Origin: SIG350 sp964520895 | Lineage (GTDB): Bacteria > Bacillota > Clostridia > TANB77 > SIG350 | Direction of reading: 5' to 3' | NCBI GenBank assembly: GCA_964520895.1 | Contig: CAZFOR010000006.1 | Span: 1 to 45,787, forward strand | DNA length: 45,787 nt | Shown here: positions 24,691 to 33,491 of the stretch, in pieces | Position numbering within the stretch: the first letter of the stretch is position 1 | How the letters are laid out: each line of letters opens with the position of its first letter | The notes under the pieces: generated by a model | Seen by the model: the letters and a program-made list of their open reading frames with translations, nothing else | Database searches by the model: none | Told to the model about the DNA's origin: nothing | Translations under genes and position numbers: made by a program

Positions 24691-26502
24691 TTATTTACTG
24701 TTTCTAGCTGCTCTTTCTCTTAATTTACTGTCTAATATTCTTTTTCTTAATCTAATATTTAATGGTGTAACTTCAACAAGTTCATCATCATTAATATATT
24801 CAATAGCTTGTTCTAAGCTCATTATTCTTGGTGGTGATACTTTTAAGGCTTCATCCGCACCAGAAGCTCTCATATTTGTTAAATGTTTTTCTTTACATAC
24901 ATTTAATGAAATGTCTTCTTGTCTTGGATTTTCTCCAACTATCATACCTTCATATACTTCAACACCAACACCAATAAATAATTCTCCTCTTTCTTGTGCA
25001 TTAAATAATCCATATGCATTAGAAGTACCTTTTTCAAATGCTATTAATACACCTTTTTGTCTAGTTGTAATATCACCTTTATATGGCTCATAACCTTTAA
25101 ACATATGGTTCATAACACCATTACCTTTTGTATCTGTCATAAATTCATTTCTATAACCAATTAATCCTCTTGCTGGAATATCAAATTCTAATCTAGTATA
25201 TCCTTGTTTACCAGGTGTCATGTTTGTCATTTCACCTTTTCTAATACCTATTTTCTCCATTACAACACCTGTAAATTCATCAGGCACATCTATAACTAAG
25301 TTTTCAATTGGTTCTAATTTTTTACCATCTTTTTCTTTAAATATAACACTTGGTTTTGAAATTAGTAATTCATAACCTTCTCTTCTCATATTTTCAATTA
25401 ATACTGATAAATGTAATTCCCCTCTACCAGATACCTTAAATGCATCAGGAGTCTCAGTTTCTTCAACTCTTAAACTAACATTAGATTCTAATTCTTTAAA
25501 TAATCTATCACGTAAATGTCTAGATGTTATATATTGTCCTTCTCTACCTGCAAAAGGTCCATTATTAACACTAAAAATACTTGATACTGTTGGTTCATCT
25601 ATATCAACAAAATGTATTGACTCTGGATTTGCATTATCACAAATAGTTTCACCAATATTTATACCAGGAATACCAGTAAATGCACATATATCACCTGCAA
25701 AAGCTTCTTCAACTTCAACTTTATTTAATCCAACATACGTATATACTTTTCCTATTTTTAAATTATTTGTTACTTTATCATCTTTACAAACACATACAAT
25801 TTGTCCAGGTTTTATACTACCTCTTTCAATTCTACCAACACCTATTCTACCAACATATTCATCATAATCAATACTTGATACTAGAATTTGAAGTGGTTTT
25901 TCTAAATCACTTGATGGTTCTGGTACATTTTCAATAATAGCTTCAAAAAGTGGTTTCATATCAACATCAGGATCTTCCATATTATTTTTAGCAAATCCTT
26001 GTTTAGCTGATGCAAAAACAACTGGAAAATCTAATTGTTCATCTGTTGCATCTAAGTCCATAAATAATTCTAAAACTTTATCTACTACCTCAATTGGTGT
26101 AGCACCTGGTCTATCTATTTTATTTACAACAACAATTGGTTTTAAATTCAATTCTAATGATTTACTAAGTACAACTCTTGTTTGTGGCATAGGCCCATCA
26201 AAACTATCTACAACAAGTATTACACCATCTACCATTTTAAGTACTCTTTCAACTTCTCCGCCAAAATCAGCATGTCCAGGTGTATCAACTATGTTTATCT
26301 TATACCCATCATATTCAATAGCAGTATTTTTAGATAATATTGTTATACCTCTTTCTTTTTCTAAATCGTTTGAATCCATTACTCTTTCTTCTACATGTTC
26401 ATTTTCTCTAAATGTTCCACTTTGTCTTAATAGACAATCAACTAATGTTGTTTTACCATGATCAACATGGGCAATTATTGCAATATTTCTTAATTTTTTC
26501 AT
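24691..26502 (-). CDS. typA: Ribosome-associated GTPase TypA/BipA
   Basis: 603 aa, complete. G1 AHVDHGKTTL (11-20), G2/switch I with ERGITI, G3 DTPGHADFGGEV, G4 NKIDRPGA and G5 ASAKQG. Then the domain II barrel (LVSSIDYDEYVGRIGVGRI), EF-G-like domains III and V, and the BipA C-terminal domain with GYRNEFMTDTKGNGVMNH and LNVCKEKHLTNMRASGADE. TypA helps ribosome assembly and stress or cold adaptation. Start ATG behind GAGAGAAGGT. Single-gene transcript with terminators on both sides. Confidence 0.98.
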   Translation of the reverse strand: MKKLRNIAIIAHVDHGKTTLVDCLLRQSGTFRENEHVEERVMDSNDLEKERGITILSKNTAIEYDGYKINIVDTPGHADFGGEVERVLKMVDGVILVVDSFDGPMPQTRVVLSKSLELNLKPIVVVNKIDRPGATPIEVVDKVLELFMDLDATDEQLDFPVVFASAKQGFAKNNMEDPDVDMKPLFEAIIENVPEPSSDLEKPLQILVSSIDYDEYVGRIGVGRIERGSIKPGQIVCVCKDDKVTNNLKIGKVYTYVGLNKVEVEEAFAGDICAFTGIPGINIGETICDNANPESIHFVDIDEPTVSSIFSVNNGPFAGREGQYITSRHLRDRLFKELESNVSLRVEETETPDAFKVSGRGELHLSVLIENMRREGYELLISKPSVIFKEKDGKKLEPIENLVIDVPDEFTGVVMEKIGIRKGEMTNMTPGKQGYTRLEFDIPARGLIGYRNEFMTDTKGNGVMNHMFKGYEPYKGDITTRQKGVLIAFEKGTSNAYGLFNAQERGELFIGVGVEVYEGMIVGENPRQEDISLNVCKEKHLTNMRASGADEALKVSPPRIMSLEQAIEYINDDELVEVTPLNIRLRKRILDSKLRERAARNSK

Positions 26503-26624
26503 ATTTTACCTTCTCTCAAATTTATCTTTTTACAAAACAGTATTAATTATACCAAAATTATTATATAAAATCAATAAAAATCATACGCTTTTTACTATTA
26601 TGTAAACTTTTTTTGTTTATCAAT

Positions 26625-26670
26625 AAAAAAAGAAATATTATTATTTTACATTTAATAATAATAACATTTC
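26625..26670 (-). terminator. Terminator of the cmk-plsC-S1 operon
   Basis: GAAATGTTATTATTATT and AATAATAATATTTC pair on the minus strand (26670-26653 with 26645-26632) and run into T7 (26631-26625). Confidence 0.9.
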
Positions 26671-26695
26671 TCTTTATACGTAATCAATATTTTAT

Positions 26696-27790
26696 TTATT
26701 CAATATTTTCTTTTTCTTCTTCTACAATATTTTCATCATTATTATTTGGCATACCTTCTTGTAATGCTTTAATTGACAATTCTATTTTTTGATTCTCTAA
26801 ATCAATTTGAACTATTTTAGCTTCAACTTCTTGACCTTCTTTTAAAACATCCCCAGGTTTTTCTATTATATTTGTTGAAATTTGTGATATATGGATAAAT
26901 CCATCTAACCCTTCAACAATTTCTACAAATGCTCCATATGATACTAATTTAGTTACTGTAACTTCTAATACAGTTCCTACTTTAAATTCAGTACCTACTT
27001 TATTCCATGGATTATCTTCTTCTTTTTTCATTTTCAAAGCAATTCTGTTAGTCTCTTTATCAATTGTCATTATTTCAACTTCAACTTTTTGTCCTTCTCT
27101 TACAAAATCTGCTGGTTTAATATGTTTTTTCCATGTCATTTGTGATGCATGTAATAATCCATCTACTCCACCAATATCAACAAATGCTCCATAGTCATTT
27201 ATTCTTCTAACAATTCCTTTTACAATGTCGCCTTCTTTTATATTAGCCATTGTTTCATTAGATAACTTTTCTCTTACTTCTCTATTAGCTTTTTTCTCAG
27301 AACCTATTATTCTGTTTCTTTCATTTTCAATTATCTTAAATGAAATTGTTTTTCCTTGATAAAAATTAATATCATTTTCAATTAATTGACTTCCCGGAAT
27401 AAATATTCTTATACCTTTAAAATTAACTCTAACACCTTTTTCTAGTATTTCAGTAACTTTACTTGTAATGATTTCATCATTTTTTACAATAGTTTCAAAT
27501 TCTTCTTTTCTAGTGTCATCTTCTAATCTTTTCAATGATAAAACAACATTTCCTCTACCATCATTTAATTTTAAAACAAATACATTAACTTTATCTCCTA
27601 CTTTATATTTGCTTGTAGTAGTTTCAGACTCATCATATGACAATTCATCTTTACTAATTATTCCATCTGCTTTATATCCAATATTAACAATTATCTCATC
27701 ATCTGATATAGATATTATTTCTCCTTCAATTATTGTTTTTTCCTTAATACTTTTTAGTGATTCTTCAAACATTTCCTCAAAATTTTCCAT
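26696..27790 (-). CDS. S1 RNA-binding domain protein, ribosomal protein S1 homologue
   Basis: 364 aa with four S1 repeats: about 18-88 (IIEGEIISISDDEIIVNIGYKADG), 105-165 (a degenerate repeat with KVTEILEKGVRVNFKGIRIFIPGSQ), 185-255 (DIVKGIVRRINDYGAFVDIGGVDGLLH) and 270-342 (VLEVTVTKLVSYGAFVEIVEGLDGFIH), then an acidic tail. This is the Gram-positive S1 type that often follows cmk and plsC. It may aid mRNA binding at the ribosome, though the role in Firmicutes is less essential than in E. coli. Commonly ispH lies between plsC and this gene; it is absent here. Confidence 0.9.
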   Translation of the reverse strand: MENFEEMFEESLKSIKEKTIIEGEIISISDDEIIVNIGYKADGIISKDELSYDESETTTSKYKVGDKVNVFVLKLNDGRGNVVLSLKRLEDDTRKEEFETIVKNDEIITSKVTEILEKGVRVNFKGIRIFIPGSQLIENDINFYQGKTISFKIIENERNRIIGSEKKANREVREKLSNETMANIKEGDIVKGIVRRINDYGAFVDIGGVDGLLHASQMTWKKHIKPADFVREGQKVEVEIMTIDKETNRIALKMKKEEDNPWNKVGTEFKVGTVLEVTVTKLVSYGAFVEIVEGLDGFIHISQISTNIIEKPGDVLKEGQEVEAKIVQIDLENQKIELSIKALQEGMPNNNDENIVEEEKENIE

Positions 27791-27845
27791 AAATAATTCT
27801 TCCCCTTCTTTATTAAAATCGCTTTTATATTATCCTATATTATTT

Positions 27846-28427
27846 CTAATTTGTCAATTGATTTTTAATATTTGACAAAATTTTTTCATTAATTTTTTCA
27901 TATTTTTCTTTATCATTTTCTATATAACTAAATTCTTCAAATGTTATTGGTTTACCAAATTTTATTTTTAATTTACCAAATGGCTTGTATTTACCACTAA
28001 TTCCAACTGGAACTAATGGTGTTTTTGATGCTAAACATAAAAAAGCTGCACCATTTCTTAATTTAAATCCTTTTGCTAAACCATTTCTAGTTCCTTCTGG
28101 AAATAAAACTACTAGATTTCCTTTTTTTAATAAAGTAGCACTTTTCTTTAATGTACCAAAATCTTTTTTATCTCTTCTAATTGGATAACAACCTAGTTGT
28201 TTCATAAAAAACCCAATAACTGGTTTAAACGCTTCTGCTTTTGTCATGATATTAGTTCTTCTAGTCACCATTGTTACAACTAATGGTCCATCAAAATTAC
28301 TAATATGATTTGGACAAATAAGTGCTCCACCTGTTTTAGGTATATTTTCAACACCTTCAACTTTTACCTGGAATACTATTTTATAGAAAAGCCAAGCTAG
28401 TCTTGTAATAATAAACCAAAATATCAT
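27846..28427 (-). CDS. plsC: 1-acyl-sn-glycerol-3-phosphate acyltransferase
   Basis: 193 aa. A membrane-associated N-terminus (FWFIITRLAWLFYKIVF) precedes the NHxxxxD box NHISNFD and the FPEGTRNG box, with VPVGISGKYKP after it, all typical of PlsC. It acylates lysophosphatidate to phosphatidate for phospholipids. The start overlaps the cmk stop by 4 bp, so the two are translationally coupled. Specificity for this acceptor follows family habit and context. Confidence 0.92.
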   Translation of the reverse strand: MIFWFIITRLAWLFYKIVFQVKVEGVENIPKTGGALICPNHISNFDGPLVVTMVTRRTNIMTKAEAFKPVIGFFMKQLGCYPIRRDKKDFGTLKKSATLLKKGNLVVLFPEGTRNGLAKGFKLRNGAAFLCLASKTPLVPVGISGKYKPFGKLKIKFGKPITFEEFSYIENDKEKYEKINEKILSNIKNQLTN

Positions 28428-29104
28428 AAATTATCACCAATCTTTTCATTTACTATATCAATTACTTCTTTTACAACACTTTCTATTGTTCTATTATTAT
28501 TTTCAACTAAAACAGCATCTTCTGCCATTTTTAGTGCACCTATTTCTTTCATTCTATCATTTTCATCTCTAAACTCGATGTTTTCTTTTATTTCTTCATA
28601 TGATGATTTTATTCCTTTAGCTAAGTTTTGTTTATACCTTCTTTTTGCTCTTTCTTCAACACTTGCTGTTAAAAATATTTTAACATCTGCATTAGGAAAT
28701 ATAGCTGTTCCAATATCTCTACCTTCCATTACAATATTGTTGTTTTCGGCAGATTTTAATTCATATTCTAAAACTTTTTCCCTAACTTGTTTTATACTAG
28801 ATACTTGTGATACTATATTATTTACTTCTGTTGAATCTAAATATGATGTTATATCTTCTCCTTCTAATATACTAATTTGTTTTTCATGTTCATATTTAAA
28901 TGATAAGTCTATATTATCTAACATATCATTTATTTGATCAGTATCATTAAGATTAATATTCTCTTTTATCATCTTATATGTTATCGCTCTGTACATTTCT
29001 CCTGTTTTAACAAATGCAAAACCTATTCTATTTGCAACCATTCTGCTAATAGTACCTTTTCCAGTGCCTGCAGGACCATCAATTGCTATTACATAATATT
29101 TCAT
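28424..29104 (-). CDS. cmk: Cytidylate kinase
   Basis: 226 aa. P-loop IDGPAGTGKGTISRM (8-22), CMP-binding region with KTGEMYRAITYK, EGRDIGTAIFPNADVKIFLTAS (the conserved GRDIGT) and lid EERAKRRYKQ. It phosphorylates CMP/dCMP. GGGAG and an 8-base spacer before the ATG; a good promoter lies 18 bp upstream. First gene of cmk-plsC-S1. Confidence 0.97.
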   Translation of the reverse strand: MKYYVIAIDGPAGTGKGTISRMVANRIGFAFVKTGEMYRAITYKMIKENINLNDTDQINDMLDNIDLSFKYEHEKQISILEGEDITSYLDSTEVNNIVSQVSSIKQVREKVLEYELKSAENNNIVMEGRDIGTAIFPNADVKIFLTASVEERAKRRYKQNLAKGIKSSYEEIKENIEFRDENDRMKEIGALKMAEDAVLVENNNRTIESVVKEVIDIVNEKIGDNL

Positions 29105-29121
29105 AAAATCACTCCCAAAAC

Positions 29122-29150
29122 ATTATACTTCAAATAGCTTTTTTTTACAA
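29122..29150 (-). promoter_or_regulatory. SigA-type promoter of the cmk operon
   Basis: Minus strand TTGTAA (29150-29145), 17 bases, TATAAT (29127-29122), 18 bp upstream of the ATG. Confidence 0.6.
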
Positions 29151-29241
29151 TATATAAATAAAAAAAGTAACCTAATCTCCAAAATTATTCATTTGTATTA
29201 TTTTTATTTAGTTAATTAAAATGTTAAAACAAAGTGTGAGT

Positions 29242-29289
29242 TGATAAAGAGATAGTAGCAATCAAATGATTGCTACTATCTCTTTATCA
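29242..29289. repeat. Perfect 23-bp hairpin after the small gene
   Basis: Arms 29242-29264 (TGATAAAGAGATAGTAGC...) and 29267-29289 are exact reverse complements around AA. Neither strand has a U-tract immediately after it (minus continues ACTCACACTTTG, plus TATACCTTTTC). Probably ends the transcript from 29321-29602, but not a textbook terminator. Confidence 0.85.
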
Positions 29290-29320
29290 TATACCTTTTC
29301 TTATTATTTTTCCAAAGTTT

Positions 29321-29602
29321 TTATTCTTCAAGGGGCATATACAATATGTCTATCTTCTTTTCCTCAGAATAATATGCATTTGGACTTTCATCACTAAATG
29401 CTGTGTTATGATATTTTGTTATCTTATTTATTGTAACTAATTTTGTCTCTGTACTATTTACAACATACTCCGGTTTTCCTATCAAGCAATTCACTTTATT
29501 ATCATTATCAATTACATAACATGCATATATGTCGCTTTCCTTTCTCACACCATTTTCTAATAAAGTTAATTCTTTTCCTTCATATCTTATTATATTTATC
29601 AT
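29321..29602 (-). CDS. Hypothetical protein, 93 aa
   Basis: No family recognised. Small, soluble, mostly beta by look (IIRYEGKELTLLENG, YACYVIDNDNKVNCLIGK), ending in KKIDILYMPLEE. The ribosome site is poor (ACAAGAA before ATG). It lies 57 bp after the last spoIIIA gene, on the same strand, so it may be carried on the spoIIIA transcript. Moderate confidence that it is a real gene: coding length and position support it, and the hairpin after it closes the unit. Confidence 0.55.
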   Translation of the reverse strand: MINIIRYEGKELTLLENGVRKESDIYACYVIDNDNKVNCLIGKPEYVVNSTETKLVTINKITKYHNTAFSDESPNAYYSEEKKIDILYMPLEE

Positions 29603-29658
29603 TTCTTGTCAATAAATTTTTTAAACTTCATTCTTTATCATATGTAATATAATTTAAT

Positions 29659-30267
29659 CTAATCCTTTTTAAGTAATATCTGAATATTATTCATATCAAC
29701 AGATAACTCTCTTGTTACAATTGAATAAATTTGTGCTACCTTATCCTTATCTAGTTCCTGCTTACTTTTAACTATTACATTAACACTTTTTCCGTTTGTC
29801 ATAATTACTACATTGTCTACTTCTTTTAAAAGTATAAGGTTTTCAGCTATCATAATATTATTTTTAAGCTGATTTATTTTTTTAATCTCATCTTGTGCAT
29901 TATTTTTTTGTTCTTCTGAAATATTAGCATTTTCAATTATCTCTTTATATGAATCAATTTGTTTATCAAACATTTTATCTCTATCTATTTTTGTTTGTGT
30001 AAAATATTCATCTTTAACAATATTCGTTTGTGTATTAATATTTTCTTGATTATCACTACTAGATACATTTGTATTTGTTTGCAAAGATGTATCAACAGGA
30101 AGTGTATTTACATATATAGTATCACCTAACCCTTCATCAATTCTACCAGTAAGCTCTGTTTGGTACCTTAACTCTGGATTATATGTATAATTTAAATATC
30201 CTGCAACAATAAGCATTAAACCTAATGTCATAAAAACTATCTGATTTTTCTTAAAAATCTTTACCAT
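29659..30267 (-). CDS. spoIIIAH: Stage III sporulation protein AH
   Basis: 202 aa. A single N-terminal membrane helix (~10-27, VFMTLGLMLIVAGYLNY) followed by a variable Ser/Thr/Asn linker (~45-85) and a C-terminal domain with the YscJ/FliF-like ring fold (about 105-200: DKMFDKQIDSYKEIIENANIS, VDNVVIMTNGKSVNVIVKS, IYSIVTRELSVDMNNIQI). SpoIIIAH on the mother-cell side binds SpoIIQ of the forespore and forms the intercellular channel. AAGGGGGT before the ATG. Last gene of the operon. Confidence 0.95.
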   Translation of the reverse strand: MVKIFKKNQIVFMTLGLMLIVAGYLNYTYNPELRYQTELTGRIDEGLGDTIYVNTLPVDTSLQTNTNVSSSDNQENINTQTNIVKDEYFTQTKIDRDKMFDKQIDSYKEIIENANISEEQKNNAQDEIKKINQLKNNIMIAENLILLKEVDNVVIMTNGKSVNVIVKSKQELDKDKVAQIYSIVTRELSVDMNNIQILLKKD

Positions 30268-30282
30268 ATTTTTAACCCCCTT

Positions 30283-30897
30283 TTATTTACTACTTAATAC
30301 TTGAACTTTATATTCGCTTATGTTTGCAACAGATGAAACAGCTTTAATAATCTCTTGTTTAAGTATTAAGTCATTATTAAAATTAGCTACAACAATAATA
30401 CCTGATATCTTAGGTGTAGCAGTTTTCTCAATAACCACTGATTTGTTATTATCTTTTTCTTCAAATATAATTTGTTTGTTATACTCTTTTTGAGTAATAT
30501 CTCTTGTTCCACCTGATGTATCTGTTTCCTTTGTTATAGTTTCACCTTGCTCAATATTATATATAGGTGATATTTCTTCATTATTTTCAAATGTAACCAT
30601 TACAGATACATTACTTACGCCATTTACTTTTTCAAGTATTGTACTTAATTTTTGCTCCATTTCATTTCCATGATTTGTTAAACTATTATCACCATTAGTA
30701 ACTATACTATCATTACTACCACTTAGCTTTACATTTGCTTGTATATCTTCTTTTTTATCATTATCACCTAATATCATATTTATGCCAATTACAACAATAA
30801 CTAACATAACTAAAAAGAAAACTAAATTTTCTATTTTCTTTTTATCATTAACTTCTTTTGATTTATATTTTTTAATTAATTGTTTTAATTTATCCAT
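30283..30897 (-). CDS. spoIIIAG: Stage III sporulation protein AG
   Basis: 204 aa with one membrane helix near residues 26-43 (LVFFLVMLVIVVIGINMI), a linker, and a conserved periplasmic-type domain (LSTILEKVNGVSNVSVMVTF, then ISGIIVVANFNNDLILKQEIIKAVSSV). SpoIIIAG forms a large ring in the outer forespore membrane in Bacillus. The linker from 55 to 80 is Asn/Asp-rich. TAGGAG before the ATG; the gap to AF is 8 bp. Confidence 0.95.
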   Translation of the reverse strand: MDKLKQLIKKYKSKEVNDKKKIENLVFFLVMLVIVVIGINMILGDNDKKEDIQANVKLSGSNDSIVTNGDNSLTNHGNEMEQKLSTILEKVNGVSNVSVMVTFENNEEISPIYNIEQGETITKETDTSGGTRDITQKEYNKQIIFEEKDNNKSVVIEKTATPKISGIIVVANFNNDLILKQEIIKAVSSVANISEYKVQVLSSK

Positions 30898-30905
30898 AAA
30901 TACTC

Positions 30906-31505
30906 CTATATAATATTTATTTTAGACATATCTATTTCATACCTATTTGCAATATTTTCGATAATCTTTTGTTTATCAATATCTGGTAATATAATCTTAT
31001 CCGCTTCTATACTTTCTTCATTATTAAAGACTTGTATTTCAACATCTTGTATACTTTTAACATTTAAATCATCTTTGTTTTCTTTTTTATTAGTTATATT
31101 AAAACTAATATATGTAATTTGACCATATTCACCTTTTTCATTTTTCTCATATTCAACCTCAATATTATCTGCAATATATCCCAAATCCTCTACCCTGTTT
31201 TTTATATCTGTTTTTAACCCTTCTGTTAATATATTATCAATATATACATCTTGATTTAATACTTCTAATGATTTTGTATAATTAACATCTGTTTTAGCAA
31301 GTTCCTCTTGTATACCATTTTTAATATCAGATACACTACTAAATACTTTTGTAATAGGTGATATTACTATAAATGTTAATACAAGACCTAAAACTAATTT
31401 AACATATTTACTGTTATTTCCTTTTGGTAATAACATTTCTAAAATAACTACAAAAATCACATAAAATAATATTGTATAAATATAATTTATTAAACCATTT
31501 ATCAT
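30906..31505 (-). CDS. spoIIIAF: Stage III sporulation protein AF
   Basis: 199 aa from the ATG at 31505 (TAGGAGG, 6-base spacer). An in-frame TTG at 31529 lies inside the palindromic repeat and is not a likely start. Two N-terminal membrane helices (~7-25 and 33-54: YTILFYVIFVVILEMLL, YVKLVLGLVLTFIVISPI) precede a soluble domain with LKTDIKNRVEDLGYIADNIEV. Member of the SpoIIIAF family; the exact role in the channel is unclear. The palindrome 31522-31630 separates it from spoIIIAE. Confidence 0.93.
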   Translation of the reverse strand: MINGLINYIYTILFYVIFVVILEMLLPKGNNSKYVKLVLGLVLTFIVISPITKVFSSVSDIKNGIQEELAKTDVNYTKSLEVLNQDVYIDNILTEGLKTDIKNRVEDLGYIADNIEVEYEKNEKGEYGQITYISFNITNKKENKDDLNVKSIQDVEIQVFNNEESIEADKIILPDIDKQKIIENIANRYEIDMSKINII

Positions 31506-31521
31506 TTGTAACCTCCTAAAT

Positions 31522-31630
31522 TCAGACAAAAGGGGACGGAGGCAATTTGTCTGATTTATAAAATTTAATATTTGTAATATAAATATTAAAGATATTATCA
31601 GACAAATTGCCTCCGTCCCCTTTTGTCTGA
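31522..31630. repeat. Long palindromic repeat (GGGACGGAGGC type) inside the spoIIIA operon
   Basis: A left arm of 34 bases (31522-31555: TCAGACAAAAGGGGACGGAG, then GCAATTTGTCTGAT) and a right arm (31597-31630) are exact reverse complements; part of the 41-base AT-rich centre also pairs (TTTAATATTT with AAATATTAAA). The core matches the 62-bp palindrome at 22809-22870. It sits exactly between the spoIIIAE stop (31631) and the spoIIIAF ribosome site. Confidence 0.95.
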
Positions 31631-32798
31631 TTAAATACCAACATTAGTTATTTTAATTATAATTGTTATTGAAATAATATACATAAACATACTAGCCACC
31701 ATTATTGCTAATATTAATTTCAAACTATCACCAACATGGCCAATACACTTTATAATCCTACTATCTGCGATAGGCTGTGCAACTGCCGAGGTCAGGTAAT
31801 ATAATGCCATCAAAATTGTAATCTTAATTATAGGCATTATACAAATTAATATTATTATCATTACACCAATAAAACCTATTGAATTTTTAAGAATAACAGT
31901 GCATCCTAATACAGTATCTACTGCATCACCTAATATTTTACCAACAACTGGTATAAAATTAGTAACTGCTGCTTTTGCAGTTTTTCCTGTCACAGCATCA
32001 ACACTACTAGTAAGCCCACCTTCTAATGACATAACACCTACTAATATTGTAAGTGATAATCCTAATATCCATATAGTTGTTGATTTAATAAAACCTGCAA
32101 GTTTACTTAATTGATTTTTTTCACTAATATTTGAAACTATATTTAATACTGTGTAAATTAAAATAACTGGTATTATTAACTTATTTATAAGTACATTTGT
32201 TATTGTTATTAAAAACAATATTATAGGCTGAAAAACAGTTGCTGTTGCAAACTTACCAGTTGATAATATAAGTGAAAAAATTATAGGTACTGTTGAATAC
32301 ATAAATGCATTTAATCTTTCTAACGCCTCTACTACTAATGATAATATGTTATTAAAACTTGTCATTATTAATATAATTATAGTAATATATGCTATAAAAA
32401 AACCGTATATTTGAAACTTGTGATTTACCAAACCCATTTGTTAGACTACTTAATAAACTAGAAATTAATATAATTATCAAAATATTAATAATTATTAAAA
32501 CATTTTCTTTTACCTCTTTTCCAAAAACAGAAAATATCTTATCAAACATAGTTTGTTTAATTTTACTAGTATCACCTTTAATAAGGTTTTGAAATAAATC
32601 ATTAAAATCAATTTTAAAATCATCATCTATATATGTATTTATCTCATTTATATATGTATTAATTCCTATATTATTAGCTTGACTGTTTATTAAATCTGAT
32701 GCATAACAATTATTTAAACTAAATAATATTACTAAACAAATCAATATATGTATTATCAATTTATTTACTGTTTTATCTTTTGTTATAATTTGTATCAC
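31631..32798 (-). pseudogene. spoIIIAE: Stage III sporulation protein AE, with a frameshift at a T7 run
   Basis: Two overlapping frames, 32798-32352 and 32437-31631, together give SpoIIIAE. The first encodes a signal sequence (LIIHILICLVILFSLNNCYA), the N-terminal soluble part, one membrane segment and SSLTNGFGKSQVSNI; the second resumes at FFIAYITIIILIM and continues through the multi-helix domain to the end. The switch is one base in CGG TTTTTTT ATA (A7 on the plus strand at 32396-32402): six T would keep the frame and give a normal length of ~388 aa. The upstream start is an in-frame GTG with only AAAGGG nearby. Sequencing error, real mutation and slippage are all possible; I call it broken as sequenced. 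Confidence 0.85.
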
Positions 32799-32826
32799 CT
32801 ACCCTTTATTTGATTTATATATTTTA

Positions 32827-33210
32827 TTAGATTATATTTGTAATTGTTTCAACTAATTTAAGTATTATAGGGATGGATAAATATATCATTATAATCTTCC
32901 CACCAAGTTCGATTTTAGATGCAATTGCAGTTTCACCTGAATCATTACAAATATTAATACCAAACTCTGTTAAATATGCAATTCCTGTTATTTTAAATAA
33001 GATAATTATATATTCATAATTAACACCGCTTCTATCTGCTAGATTTTGGAGTACTGACAATATACTTGTTAATTTATCAATAACCAGAAAAGCAATTATT
33101 ATACCTGCAATTATAGAAATATATATTGTAAACTCTGGTCTATATTGTTTAATAACTAAACTTAGAAAAAGTGCAATTATACCTATACCAACAATTCTAA
33201 CAATATCCAT
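32827..33210 (-). CDS. spoIIIAD: Stage III sporulation protein AD
   Basis: 127 aa, fully hydrophobic with four segments (VRIVGIGIIALFLSLVI, FTIYISIIAGIIIAFLVI, YIIILFKITGIAYLTEFG, IIMIYLSIPIILKLVETI) and the family motif ITGIAYLTEFGINICNDSGETAIASKIELGGK. SpoIIIAC and SpoIIIAD form part of the membrane base of the channel. Begins 8 bp after AC with AGGTGGGG. Confidence 0.96.
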   Translation of the reverse strand: MDIVRIVGIGIIALFLSLVIKQYRPEFTIYISIIAGIIIAFLVIDKLTSILSVLQNLADRSGVNYEYIIILFKITGIAYLTEFGINICNDSGETAIASKIELGGKIIMIYLSIPIILKLVETITNII

Positions 33211-33218
33211 AACCCCAC

Positions 33219-33413
33219 CTATAGCCCAAATGTTGTTCTAACAGTATCAAACAATACACTAATTTCTTTTACTACCATCATAAGTACAATTATGACACCT
33301 GTAAGTGTAGTCATCATAGCTTGCTCGTCCCTACCTGCACGTGATAATACTTGATTTAATACTGCAACTAATATACCAATTGCAGCTATTTTAAATAATA
33401 AATCTATATCCAT
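33219..33413 (-). CDS. spoIIIAC: Stage III sporulation protein AC
   Basis: 64 aa, two membrane helices (LFKIAAIGILVAVLNQVL and MTTLTGVIIVLMMVVKEI) with the conserved LSRAGRDEQAMM loop between. Full length. GTGAGGT before the ATG. A terminator-like hairpin lies 78 bp upstream, between it and spoIIIAB, an unusual position within the operon. Confidence 0.96.
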   Translation of the reverse strand: MDIDLLFKIAAIGILVAVLNQVLSRAGRDEQAMMTTLTGVIIVLMMVVKEISVLFDTVRTTFGL

Positions 33414-33491
33414 ATATACCTCACATTTATATTTTTTATTTATCTATTTTATATATATTCTGCTTGTACAATATTAGAAGTAATATTCATA

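Noticed and set aside
31506..31529. Upstream TTG start for spoIIIAF
   Set aside because: It lies within the palindromic repeat, and the proper TAGGAGG site with ATG at 31505 is downstream of it.
33414..33491. SigE/SigG-type promoter before spoIIIAC
   Set aside because: GAATATT resembles a SigE -35, but no convincing CATACA-type -10 follows at 14 bases; too weak to list.
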